This document shows, in pieces, positions 50,450-58,485 of a DNA stretch of 64,000 nt. A program made the position numbers and the translations under genes. Positions within the stretch are counted from its first letter, which is position 1, and every line of letters starts with the position of its first letter. Location of the stretch: contig NZ_LT607803.1 of the NCBI RefSeq assembly GCF_900090195.1, positions 3,472,001 through 3,536,000 on the forward strand. Reading direction: 5' to 3'. The DNA comes from Variovorax sp. HW608 (GTDB taxonomy: Bacteria > Pseudomonadota > Gammaproteobacteria > Burkholderiales > Burkholderiaceae_C). The notes beneath the pieces are model-generated. The model was given only the letters and a program-made list of their open reading frames with translations, was not told the DNA's origin and did no database searches.

Positions 50450-51439
50450 ATGATCCTCACTCGCCGCAGCCTGCTGCAAACCACCGGCGCCACCGCACTG
50501 CTCGCCAGCATCGGCCAGCAGGCCTTCGCGCAGGCAGGCTTCGAGACCGCGCGCATCATCACCGGCTTCGCGGCCGGCGGCACCTCGGACACCACCTGTC
50601 GCCGCTTCGCCACGCAGCTCGCGCCGGGCTATGCGAAGTCGGTCGTGGTCGACAACAAGACCGGCGCCGGCGGCCAGATCGCGGTGACCTACGTGAAGAG
50701 CCAGCCGGCCGACGGCGCGACGATCCTGCAGACGCCGACCTCGATCCTCACGATCTACCCGCACATCTACAAGAAGCTGCCGTACGACCCGGCGGTCGAC
50801 CTGTCGCCGGTGTCGCTGGCCTGCGTGTTCGACTTCGGCTTCGCGGTCGGCCCGGCGGTGCCGGCGAGCGTGAAGACGGTTCCCGAATTCCTCGCGTGGG
50901 TGAAGGCCAACCCGAGCGGCGGCAACTTCGGCTCGCCGGCAGCGGGCTCGACGCCGCACTTCATCGGCGCGCTGCTCGGCAAGAGCGCGGGCCTCGAACT
51001 GAAGCATGCCGCCTATCGCGGCACGCAGCCCGCGATGCTGGACCTGCTGGGCGGCAACATCTCGGCGGTGTCGGGCCCGATCGGCGACATCATGCAGCAC
51101 CTGCCCACCGGCAAGGTGCGCATCCTCGGCGTCTCGGGCGAGAAGCGCAGCCGCTTCACGCCGGACGTGCCGACCTTCGGCGAGCAAGGGCTCAAGAACA
51201 TGGCGCACAGCGAATGGTTCGCCTTCTTCCTGCCGGCGAAGGCATCGCTCGAAGCGGTCGGGCGCCTCAACACCGCGATGAAGTCGGCGCTGGCGCAGAA
51301 GGACCTGATCGATGGGCTCGCCGGGTTCGGGCTGGAGGCGATGTCTTCGTCGCCGGCCGAACTCGCGGATCTGTTGAAGAAGGACACGGCCAAGTGGGGC
51401 CCGATCGTGAAGGAGATCGGCTTCACGGCTGAAAGCTGA
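50450..51439 (+). CDS. Bug/TctC-type extracytoplasmic solute receptor
   Basis: 329 residues. The signal begins MILTRRSLLQTTGATALLAS with an RR pair that looks Tat-like. The mature part has IITGFAAGGTSDTTCRRFAT, VVVDNKTGAGGQIAVTYVKS and MLDLLGGNISAVSGPIGDIM. This is the second orphan receptor in the hpa operon and is diverged from the first. ATG at 50450 behind GGAG. Confidence 0.9.
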   Translation: MILTRRSLLQTTGATALLASIGQQAFAQAGFETARIITGFAAGGTSDTTCRRFATQLAPGYAKSVVVDNKTGAGGQIAVTYVKSQPADGATILQTPTSILTIYPHIYKKLPYDPAVDLSPVSLACVFDFGFAVGPAVPASVKTVPEFLAWVKANPSGGNFGSPAAGSTPHFIGALLGKSAGLELKHAAYRGTQPAMLDLLGGNISAVSGPIGDIMQHLPTGKVRILGVSGEKRSRFTPDVPTFGEQGLKNMAHSEWFAFFLPAKASLEAVGRLNTAMKSALAQKDLIDGLAGFGLEAMSSSPAELADLLKKDTAKWGPIVKEIGFTAES

Positions 51440-51495
51440 CCCTCGGGCGCACTGAAGGCGCCGGGGGAGATTGTTGGAACTTTGAAGGAAACCCC

Positions 51496-52278
51496 ATGAG
51501 CATCCCCTCCCCTACGGCACTGGTGCATCCGGCCATCCATCCCGACGAGCGCGCGGCGCGCCTGCAGCTCGCGGCCTGCTACCGCGTGTTCGCGATGCTG
51601 GGATGGACCGAGATGATCTACAACCACATCACGGTGCGCCTGCCGGAGAGCGTGACCGGCGGCGAGAAGCAGTTCCTCATCAACCCCTTCGGGCTGCACT
51701 ACACCGAGGTGACCGCGAGCAACCTGGTCAAGATCGACTTGCACGGCAACGTGCTCGACGGCTCGACGTATCCGGTGAACCCGGCCGGCTTCACGGTGCA
51801 TGCGGCGATCCATGACGGCCTGCCCGACGCCCATTGCGTGATGCACACGCACACCACCGCGGGCGTCGCGGTGGCCTGCCTGCAGGGCGGTCTGCAGCAG
51901 ACCAATTTCTATTCGGCGCAGTTGCACGACATGGTCGCCTACCACGACTTCGAGGGCATCACGATCCATGCCGACGAAGGACCGCGCCTGCTCAAGAGCA
52001 TCGGCAACAAGCCGGCGGTGATCCTGCGCAACCACGGCCTGCTGGCCTGGGGTCAGACACTGCCGCAGACCTTTGCGATCCTCTGGACCTTGCAGCGCGC
52101 CTGCGAGATCCAGATGGCGACGCTCTCGATGGGCGCGCCGATCCCGGTGTCGGAAGAGATCGCCCGCAAGTGCACGCGCGATGCGCTGCAGTTCAATCCC
52201 CACCACGGCGCGGGGCAGGACGTGTTCGATGCGCTCGTTCGCCAGGTCGATCGCATCGACTCCTCCTACAAGAACTGA
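51496..52278 (+). CDS. Class II aldolase/adducin family protein
   Basis: 260 residues. Zinc-binding histidines appear in CVMHTHTTAGVAVACLQ, and VILRNHGLLAWGQTLPQTF supplies the third. The N-terminal MIYNHITVRLPE is the usual phosphate/substrate loop of the fuculose-aldolase family. The substrate is not readable. Its place behind hpaI suggests a side or alternative aldol step in the aromatic route. Confidence 0.8.
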   Translation: MSIPSPTALVHPAIHPDERAARLQLAACYRVFAMLGWTEMIYNHITVRLPESVTGGEKQFLINPFGLHYTEVTASNLVKIDLHGNVLDGSTYPVNPAGFTVHAAIHDGLPDAHCVMHTHTTAGVAVACLQGGLQQTNFYSAQLHDMVAYHDFEGITIHADEGPRLLKSIGNKPAVILRNHGLLAWGQTLPQTFAILWTLQRACEIQMATLSMGAPIPVSEEIARKCTRDALQFNPHHGAGQDVFDALVRQVDRIDSSYKN

Positions 52279-52286
52279 ACGACATC

Positions 52287-53264
52287 ATGAAGGTTTGCAT
52301 CTACGGCGCCGGCGCGATCGGCGGCTGGATCGGCGCGAAGCTCGCGCAAGTGGGCTGCGAGCTCGACGTGGTCGCGCGCGGTGCGACGCTCGAAGCGCTC
52401 AAGCGCGACGGGCTCACCCTGGTGAGCGGCGACAAGCGCGTTTCGGTGCCGGTGAATGCCAGCGACGATCCGGCCGCGCTCGGCGTGCAGCAATTGGTAA
52501 TCGTGGCGGTGAAGGCGCCGGCGCTGCCCGCGGTCGCGGAACGCATCGGACCGCTGCTCGGCCCCGACACCATCGTGCTCACCGCGATGAACGGCGTCCC
52601 GTGGTGGTTCCTGCAGGGCGGCTTCGGCGGCCCCGTGGCGGGCGCGCAGTTGCAGGCGGTCGATCCGGGCGGAAAGATCGATGCCGGGATTCCGGCCAGG
52701 CACGTCATCGGCTGCGTGGTGCATGCGAGCTGCTCGCTCGATGCGCCGGGCGTGGTGCGGCATCACTTCGGCAACGGGCTCATCATCGGCGAGCCCTCGG
52801 GCGAATCGACCTCGCGCGTCCAGGCCCTGGGCGAGCTGCTGGCGCGCGCGGGCATCGACACCCGCATCTCGCCGCAGATCCAGAAGGACGTCTGGTACAA
52901 GCTCTGGGGCAACATGACGGTCAACCCGATCAGCATGTTGACCGGCGCCACCACCGACCTGATCCTCTCCGACGACCTGGTGCGCGGCCTGATCTCCACG
53001 ATCATGCTGGAGGCCAGGGAGATCGGCGCCCGCATCGGCGTGCCGATCGCCGAAAGCCCCGAGGACCGCCACGCGGTGACGCGCAAGCTCGGCGCTTTCA
53101 AGACCTCGATGCTGCAGGACGTGGAAGCCGGCCGCGCGGTCGAACTCGATGCGCTGGTGTCGGCGGTGCGCGAGCTCGGGCAACTGGCCGGTGTTCAGGC
53201 GCCGTTCACCGATGCGCTGCTGGGGCTGGCGCGGCTGCGGGCGCGGCAGTTGGGGTTGTACTGA
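52287..53264 (+). CDS. Ketopantoate reductase-family oxidoreductase
   Basis: 325 residues. N-terminal NAD(P) fold with VCIYGAGAIGGWIGAKLAQ. Catalytic Lys in the region DVWYKLWGNMTVNPISMLTG, then the helical ApbA_C domain (EIGARIGVPIAESPEDRHAV, SMLQDVEAGRAVELDAL). Family members reduce 2-oxo acids. The operon context argues for a catabolic oxo-acid and not pantothenate synthesis, but this is inference. Starts 8 bp after the aldolase gene; last gene of the hpa run. Confidence 0.75.
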   Translation: MKVCIYGAGAIGGWIGAKLAQVGCELDVVARGATLEALKRDGLTLVSGDKRVSVPVNASDDPAALGVQQLVIVAVKAPALPAVAERIGPLLGPDTIVLTAMNGVPWWFLQGGFGGPVAGAQLQAVDPGGKIDAGIPARHVIGCVVHASCSLDAPGVVRHHFGNGLIIGEPSGESTSRVQALGELLARAGIDTRISPQIQKDVWYKLWGNMTVNPISMLTGATTDLILSDDLVRGLISTIMLEAREIGARIGVPIAESPEDRHAVTRKLGAFKTSMLQDVEAGRAVELDALVSAVRELGQLAGVQAPFTDALLGLARLRARQLGLY

Positions 53265-53356
53265 GGCGGACCTCAGCGCTCAGCGGTGGAGCAGCTTATG
53301 CACCGCCGCGGGCAGTGAATTCACTTGCGCCATGAAGCGATCGATGACCGGTCGCA

Positions 53357-53509
53357 CCGAACAACCCGGCCAAGGCCGATGCTCCGTTGCCCAATCCATT
53401 CAGCAGCCGTGCCGTGAGCGAGTCGCCTTCGGCATGCCTGCCGGCGAGCAACTTCCAGTAGTCATCGGTTGTCGAGCACGCCATCGAGTTCCCTGCCACG
53501 CTGGATGAA
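53357..53509 (-). pseudogene. Fourth, most decayed copy of the hydrolase C-terminal domain
   Basis: Resembles the full-length hydrolase from FIQRGRELDGVLDNR. A 5-bp loss then shifts the frame, and YWKLLAGRHAEGDSLTARLL is followed by NGLGNGASALAGLF. The copy stops before the catalytic elbow. It begins after the third lipoprotein gene with the same upstream junction as the copy at 55433-56023, so it marks the end of the duplication array. Confidence 0.65.
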
Positions 53510-53537
53510 CCTTCGGCGTGTTGGAAGACGCCGCTGT

Positions 53538-54125
53538 TTACGGCTCGCAGGTGTCGTGGTTGGGCAGCGTTGTGACGCTTCCCGAACTCGCCTTGTTGTA
53601 CTGCATGTACCGCTCCGCACGCTGACGGGTATTCGCGGTCATGGCTTCGATCTTCTGGTTAGGTCCGATGAATTCGGCGAAAGGTTTGAACCTAGTTGCG
53701 CCGCAATGGGTGGAAGCCATCAGGCCTTCGCCGACACGCTGCACGGCATCCTTGTCCGCGAGGTCGACAAGGAGAGTCTGTTGCAACGACTTCGCTTTTT
53801 GCATAAGCGCCTCGCGTTGCGGCTCGGTCACATTGAGCGTGTTGATCCATGCCTCGATGTCGTCGCGCACGCCGTTCTTTTTGGCGTCGGGTCCTGCGAT
53901 ATCTGCCGAGCGATCCAGTGTGGGATAACCCCCCTTGCGCTCCAGTTGTTCGATCTGCTGCGCGAGCGTGAGACTTCCCGGCGCAGTGGGCGATGCGCCG
54001 GAGGGCGAGCCAGACGACGGTTCGGACGAACTGCCGGTCGATGACGCAGAAGAACCGGAGCCTGTCCCGAAGAAGCCGGAACCGCCGCCACTACCGCCAC
54101 CGCAGGCCGTGAGCATGGCTGCCAA
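53538..54125 (-). CDS. Lipoprotein C, third copy, signal peptide disrupted
   Basis: The mature part mirrors copies A and B: ACGGGSGGGSGFFG, a Ser-rich linker, QQIEQLERKGGYPTLDRSAD, NGVRDDIEAWINTLNV, then MTANTRQRAERYMQYNKAS and the ending DTCEP. The N-terminal signal seen in A (MTAFLKSFIGG) is present in sequence but out of frame with any ATG because of a small insertion near 54158. The only in-frame start left is a TTG at 54125, giving MAAMLTAC, too short to be a normal lipoprotein signal. Probably not exported, and a decaying copy. Confidence 0.6.
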   Translation of the reverse strand: MAAMLTACGGGSGGGSGFFGTGSGSSASSTGSSSEPSSGSPSGASPTAPGSLTLAQQIEQLERKGGYPTLDRSADIAGPDAKKNGVRDDIEAWINTLNVTEPQREALMQKAKSLQQTLLVDLADKDAVQRVGEGLMASTHCGATRFKPFAEFIGPNQKIEAMTANTRQRAERYMQYNKASSGSVTTLPNHDTCEP

Positions 54126-54187
54126 GACAACGCTACCAATGAGCGATTTCGAAGATGCTGTCGTTTCATTTTCTCCCTTTGTAGAAC

Positions 54188-54647
54188 TTAGAGCTTGCCG
54201 AGCACGGCCTGCACCATGCCGTTGATCTTTTCCCGCGCCGCCCGCGCGGCGTCGAGATAGGTGCCGACCAGCGTATGGCCGCTCAGATCGCTTTTGCTTG
54301 CGGGCAGGTTGATGTTGTTCGCCGCCACGGAGTTGATGCCCTGGACGCGCAATCCGTTGATGACCAAGTCAATGTCGGCCAGCAGGTGTTCGCCTCTCAA
54401 GGTGGGCGAAGCCGGAGCCACATGCACCACACCGGCCGCGGTGTCTGGATGGCTGCTGCGAAGCCCGTCATAAGCGCTGTTCACGAAGAGATTGCCCTGC
54501 GAGTGCGCGATGAGTACGAAGGAGTAGTTCTCGTCGGCCAGGCCCTGAGCTTTTGAAGCTGTGCCGCCACGTCCGCGGCGGTGGGCGGATTGCTGAGCAT
54601 CTGCGAGTAGCCGCTGAAGATCTGGGCCAGCATGGCGTTGAAGGTCG
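54188..54647 (-). pseudogene. Third copy of the hydrolase C-terminal domain, frameshifted
   Basis: In one frame FNAMLAQIFSGYSQMLSNPP, TAADVAAQLQKLR; a single lost base near 54543 moves the rest (LADENYSFVLIAHSQGNLFV through AREKINGMVQAVLGKL) to another frame. The 5' boundary (about 54647) differs from the other copies, and upstream DNA to 54779 is unrelated. Serine elbow AHSQGN and the late GHTLVGTYLDA remain, but no start codon is suitably placed. Confidence 0.7.
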
Positions 54648-54779
54648 TGCTCGACCTTCGATTCCCAGACGCGCACCGAGCCCCAGTCGGACAGGATTTT
54701 CAAGCGAAGGCTTTCAAGTTTGAGCCCAGAAGCAGGATATTTCCTGGGACACAGGGACATGATTCGCGATACGCCTCCA

Positions 54780-55406
54780 TCAAGGCTCGCAAGTGTCGTA
54801 GTTGGGAAGCGTCGTGACGCTGCCCGAGCGCGCCTTGTTGTATTGCATGTACCGCTCCGCGCGCTCTCGAGTGTTGGCCGTCATGGCTTCGATCTTTTCG
54901 TTTGGCTTGATGAATTCCGCGAACGGCTTGAATCTGCTGGCACCACAATTGGTAGAAGCCATAAGCGCTTCACCTGCCCGTTGCACGGCGCCTTTATCCG
55001 CCAAGTCAACAAGGAGAGTCTGCTGGAGCGCTCTTGCCTTTTGCATGAGTGCGGCGCGCTGGACGTCAGTGACGTTGAGCGTGTTGATCCATGCCTCGAT
55101 GTCATCTCGCACACCATTCTTGTTGCTGTCCGGACCTGCAATGTCGGACGAGCGATCCAACGTCGGATATCCGCCTTTGCGCTCCAACTGTTCGATTTGC
55201 TGCGCGAGCGAGAGACTTCCCGGAACAGAGGGCGAAGTGCCGGGTGGCGAGCCCGACGTTGATTCTGACGAACTGCCCGTCGAGGACGCGGAAGAGCCGG
55301 TGCCCGTCCCGAAGACGCTCGACCCGCCGCCGCTCCCGCCTCCGCAGGCTACGAGCATGACCACCAAGAAAATGCCGCCGACGAGCGGCTTCAGGAATGT
55401 CATCAT
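54780..55406 (-). CDS. Lipoprotein B, tandem paralogue
   Basis: 208 residues. Lipoprotein signal MMTFLKPLVGGIFLVVMLVA with Cys21. Then a Gly/Ser-rich tether, QQIEQLERKGGYPTLDRSSD, an EF-hand-like acidic loop DSNKNGVRDDIEAW, and the C-terminal helix region AMTANTRERAERYMQYNKA ending DTCEP. Same length as copy A, with scattered changes through the middle. Probably outer-membrane anchored and periplasmic. Function unknown; the fixed pairing with hydrolase domains suggests a partner, chaperone or immunity role. Confidence 0.75.
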   Translation of the reverse strand: MMTFLKPLVGGIFLVVMLVACGGGSGGGSSVFGTGTGSSASSTGSSSESTSGSPPGTSPSVPGSLSLAQQIEQLERKGGYPTLDRSSDIAGPDSNKNGVRDDIEAWINTLNVTDVQRAALMQKARALQQTLLVDLADKGAVQRAGEALMASTNCGASRFKPFAEFIKPNEKIEAMTANTRERAERYMQYNKARSGSVTTLPNYDTCEP

Positions 55407-55432
55407 TTTCAGTTCTCCCTTACTTTCAAAAC

Positions 55433-56023
55433 TCAGAGCGCGCCGAGCACGGCTTGAGCCATGCTGTTGACCTTTTCCCGCGCTGCGCGGGCCGCGTCGA
55501 GGTAAGTCCCGACAAGGGTATGCCCGCTCAAGTCGCTCTTGCTGGCCGGAAGGCTGATGTTGTTCGAGGCCACCGTGTTGATGCCCTGAATGCGCAGCCC
55601 ATTGATAACCAGATCGATATCGGCCAGCAGGTGCTCGCCGCGCAAGGTGGGTGAAGCCGGGGCCACATGAATCACACCGGCCTTGGTGTCCGGATGGCTG
55701 CTGCGAAGCCCGTCGTAAGCGCTGTTCACGAAGAGATTGCCTTGCGAGTGCGCGATGAGGACGAAGGAGTAGTCCTCGTCGGCCAAGCTCCTGAGCTTTT
55801 GCAGTTGACTGGCCACGTCCGCCTGAGTGGGCGGATTGCTGAGCATCTGCGAGTAGCCGCTGAAGATCTGGCCCAGCATGGCGTTGAAGGTCGAGTCAAA
55901 CAACCCGGCCAGGGCCGATGCTCCATTGCCCAATCCATTCAGCAGCCGGGCGGTGAGCGAGTCGCCCTCGGCATGCCTGCCGGCGAGCAACTCCCAGTAG
56001 TGTTCCCAACGGTTGTTGAGCAC
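55433..56023 (-). CDS. Orphan hydrolase C-terminal domain (second copy)
   Basis: 196 residues in frame from a GTG at 56023. It covers the last third of the full hydrolase (NNRWEHYWELLAGRHAEGDS onward) including the serine elbow FVLIAHSQGNLFVNSAYDGL, LRGEHLLADIDLVINGLRI and SGHTLVGTYLDAARAAREK. Homology continues a few codons upstream (EFIQHRRGLGG) to just after the lipoprotein A stop. It lacks signal and N-terminal domains. The domain is open and uninterrupted, so it could be translated as a free domain or act as a donor for recombination. Confidence 0.6.
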   Translation of the reverse strand: MLNNRWEHYWELLAGRHAEGDSLTARLLNGLGNGASALAGLFDSTFNAMLGQIFSGYSQMLSNPPTQADVASQLQKLRSLADEDYSFVLIAHSQGNLFVNSAYDGLRSSHPDTKAGVIHVAPASPTLRGEHLLADIDLVINGLRIQGINTVASNNISLPASKSDLSGHTLVGTYLDAARAAREKVNSMAQAVLGAL

Positions 56024-56081
56024 GCCGCCGAGTCCCCTGCGGTGCTGGATGAACTCTTCGGTGTGCCGAAGACGCTGCCAT

Positions 56082-56708
56082 TTAGGGTTCGCAGGTGTCG
56101 TAGCTGGGGAGCGTCGTGCTGCTGCCTGAACGCGCTTTGTTGTATTGCATGTACCGCTCCGCGCGCTGACGGGTGTTCGCGGTCATTGCTTCGATCTTCC
56201 CCCCCAACTTGGAGAACTGTGCATAGGGAGTAAATCTGTCCCCCCCGCAGTTGACCGCAGCCATGATTTTTTCCCCCGCTTGTTGCACAGCGGCCTTGTC
56301 CGTGAGGTCAACGATCAGAGTCTGCTGAAGGGCGCGCGCATCCTGCATGAGCGCCTTGCGCTGCGGCTCGGTCACGTCGAGCGTTCCGATCCATGCCTCG
56401 ATGTCGTCGCGCACGCCGTTCTTGTTGGCGTCGGGTCCCGCGATATCCGACGAACGGTCCAGTGTTGGATACCCCCCCTTGCGCTCCAATTGTTCGATCT
56501 GCTGCGAGAGCGAGAGACTTCCCGGCGCAGTGGGCGATGTGCCGGATGAAGAGCTAGAGGACGAATCGGTCGAACTGCCGGTCGATGGCGCGGACGAACC
56601 GGTGCCCGCCCCGAAGAAGCCGGAGCCGCCATTGCTACCGCCACCGCAGGCCGTGAGCATGACTACCAAGACAACGCCACCGATGAACGATTTCAAGAAT
56701 GCTGTCAT
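56082..56708 (-). CDS. Lipoprotein A, first tandem copy
   Basis: 208 residues. Signal MTAFLKSFIGGVVLVVMLTA with lipobox LTAC (Cys21), Gly/Ser-rich tether to about residue 65, QQIEQLERKGGYPTLDRSSD, the EF-hand-like loop DANKNGVRDDIEAW, a helical middle, and the ending RYMQYNKARSGSS then YDTCEP. It follows the full-length hydrolase after 23 bp. Copy A differs from B and C mainly in the segment after IMAAVNCGGDRF. Likely periplasmic, lipid-anchored, possibly calcium-binding; role unknown. Confidence 0.75.
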   Translation of the reverse strand: MTAFLKSFIGGVVLVVMLTACGGGSNGGSGFFGAGTGSSAPSTGSSTDSSSSSSSGTSPTAPGSLSLSQQIEQLERKGGYPTLDRSSDIAGPDANKNGVRDDIEAWIGTLDVTEPQRKALMQDARALQQTLIVDLTDKAAVQQAGEKIMAAVNCGGDRFTPYAQFSKLGGKIEAMTANTRQRAERYMQYNKARSGSSTTLPSYDTCEP

Positions 56709-56731
56709 TTCATTTTCTCCCTGTGTAGAAC

Positions 56732-58375
56732 TTAGAGTTTTCCGAGCACGGCCTGCACCATGCCGTTGATCTTTTCCCGCGCCGCGCGGGTGGCGTCGAG
56801 ATAGGTGCCAACCAGGGTATGCCCGCTCAAGTCGCTCTTGCTGGCCGGAAGGCTGATGTTGTTCGAGGCCACCGCGTTGATGCCCTGAATGCGCAGCCCA
56901 TTGATGACCAGATCGATATCGGCCAGCAGGTGTTCGCCGCGCAAGGTGGGTGAAGCCGGGGCCACATGAACCACACCGGCCTTGGTGTCCGGATGGCTGC
57001 CGCGAAGCCCGTCGTAAGCGCTGTTCACGAAGAGATTGCCTTGCGAGTGCGCGATGAGGACGAAGGAGTGGTCCTCGTCGGCCAAGCTCCTGAGCTTTTG
57101 AAGTTGTGCCGCCACGTCCGCGGCGGTGGGCGGATTGCTGAGCATCTGCGAGTAGCCGCTGAAAATCTGGGCCAACGTGGCGCTGAAGGTCGCATCGAGC
57201 AACCCGGCCAAGGCCGATGCTCCATTGCCCAATCCATTCAGCAGCCGGGCCGTGAGCGAATCGCCTTCGGCATGCTTGCCGGCGAGCAACTCCCAGTAGT
57301 GTTCCCACCGGTTGTTGAGCACGCCATCGAGCTCTTTGCCGCGCTGGATGAACACCTCGGCGATGTCCTGCAAAGCTGTGTTGCCGTTGCCCGAACCGGT
57401 CTGGTTATAGAAATTCTCATAACGAAGGTCTGTGCCCTCGTACTTCAGACCGATGAGTTCCTTGAGTGCTTTGAGGCCATCGCTTGCCTGATAGTCTGTA
57501 TTCCACACCCCATTAAAAAACCCAACCACCATCGGCTTCGTCACCGTGATCGTGCTCTTCGCAGGCTGCAGACACTCCGCGCATTCACCCGTTACCTTCT
57601 CGACGGTCATCGTTTTGGGTGCGGTATAGGAGCAGCCAAGATAGCCCTCCGCATTGGTGTACGAATCGCAGTACAGCCGCCCGCGCACCGGCGCAGCGGG
57701 ATCAATGCTCAGCCGCGCGAACATGTCAGGGACAGGTTTTCCGCTGGCCATGATGCGAACGCGCATCGGCGTATTGACACTTCCGGCGCGCACAGTCAGG
57801 GGCTCGATAGTCATCTCGGGGCCGCTCACCCAATGCGCGCAAACCACGCCTTCTCCCTCGCGCCATGAGTCGTTGTCTCCAGTTGCTGGATCCACCCCGA
57901 GCCATCGATGGGTGCTCGTCCAGACTGCGCAACTCTGGCCCTTGCTATACGGGATCGCAAATTCGACTGAGTGGTACGTGATGCCATCGAAGACGTTGGC
58001 GCCTTCTACCAACGAGTACGGACCATGGGTCTGAACCGTCTTTCTCGTCTCCATACCACACGCATTGGAGAGGCCGGTGGGCCCATCGACGTCTGTCGGC
58101 GTCTGCATGAGCGGCGAAGGTTCCAAAGGGTTTGCCAATTGATAGCGATAAACCCGAGTCACGAAGTCCACAGCCATGCTACGGTCCACGTGGTGACCAC
58201 CGAAGACATCTACGCAACCTGACGGCTGCGCCCCCGCCGCCGCGCCGAACAGCACGACGGCCGCGGCACACAGGCCCCGATGAAGATGGGCTTTGACATT
58301 GAGCAGCCACGGGCGTGGTGCCCCTGCTCTTGCAGACGGCGCGCACGCCTCCGCTGACCGCAAGCGGTTTTTCAT
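56732..58375 (-). CDS. Full-length secreted alpha/beta-hydrolase (lipase/PGAP1-like) heading the array
   Basis: 547 residues from the ATG at 58375 (AGGGAG upstream). A long signal region (1 to about 50, core GLCAAAVVLFGAAAGAQ) is followed by a cysteine-containing N-terminal domain, an Ig-like region (MRVRIMASGKPVPDMFARLS to KSTITVTKP), a linker domain (VVGFFNGVWNTDYQASDGLK, YENFYNQTGSGNGNTALQD) and a C-terminal hydrolase with Ser in VLIAHSQGNLFVNSAY and His in SGHTLVGTYLDA. Predicted to act outside the cytoplasm on lipid or ester substrates. The C-terminal domain is the part repeated downstream. Nearest named families are PGAP1/lipase-like; substrate unknown. Confidence 0.7.
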   Translation of the reverse strand: MKNRLRSAEACAPSARAGAPRPWLLNVKAHLHRGLCAAAVVLFGAAAGAQPSGCVDVFGGHHVDRSMAVDFVTRVYRYQLANPLEPSPLMQTPTDVDGPTGLSNACGMETRKTVQTHGPYSLVEGANVFDGITYHSVEFAIPYSKGQSCAVWTSTHRWLGVDPATGDNDSWREGEGVVCAHWVSGPEMTIEPLTVRAGSVNTPMRVRIMASGKPVPDMFARLSIDPAAPVRGRLYCDSYTNAEGYLGCSYTAPKTMTVEKVTGECAECLQPAKSTITVTKPMVVGFFNGVWNTDYQASDGLKALKELIGLKYEGTDLRYENFYNQTGSGNGNTALQDIAEVFIQRGKELDGVLNNRWEHYWELLAGKHAEGDSLTARLLNGLGNGASALAGLLDATFSATLAQIFSGYSQMLSNPPTAADVAAQLQKLRSLADEDHSFVLIAHSQGNLFVNSAYDGLRGSHPDTKAGVVHVAPASPTLRGEHLLADIDLVINGLRIQGINAVASNNISLPASKSDLSGHTLVGTYLDATRAAREKINGMVQAVLGKL

Positions 58376-58485
58376 TGAATACTCCCTGAAGCTTCTTTTT
58401 GCCTGCACACACGGCGTGCACAGGTCAGCGCCACTATATGCCGGCGCATCCACCGCAGGGTGGACTCTTCAGGGGTACGCCCCGC

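Larger units (their letters stand above)
53357..58375 (-). repeat. Tandem array of [hydrolase C-terminal domain + lipoprotein] units
   Basis: Reading along the minus strand: full hydrolase, lipoprotein A, hydrolase domain, lipoprotein B, frameshifted hydrolase domain, lipoprotein C, terminal hydrolase fragment. Units are about 1.2-1.3 kb, with 23-27 bp between each hydrolase stop and the next lipoprotein's start position. Nucleotide identity between units is high by eye (for example the long shared block from TTTTCCCGCGC to the AHSQGN region). Decay increases away from the full-length gene. Confidence 0.8.

Noticed and set aside
56732..58375. Type VI secretion lipase effector
   Set aside because: The protein has a signal peptide and no VgrG, Hcp, PAAR or other T6SS gene is nearby; only the toxin/immunity-like layout is retained as a hypothesis.
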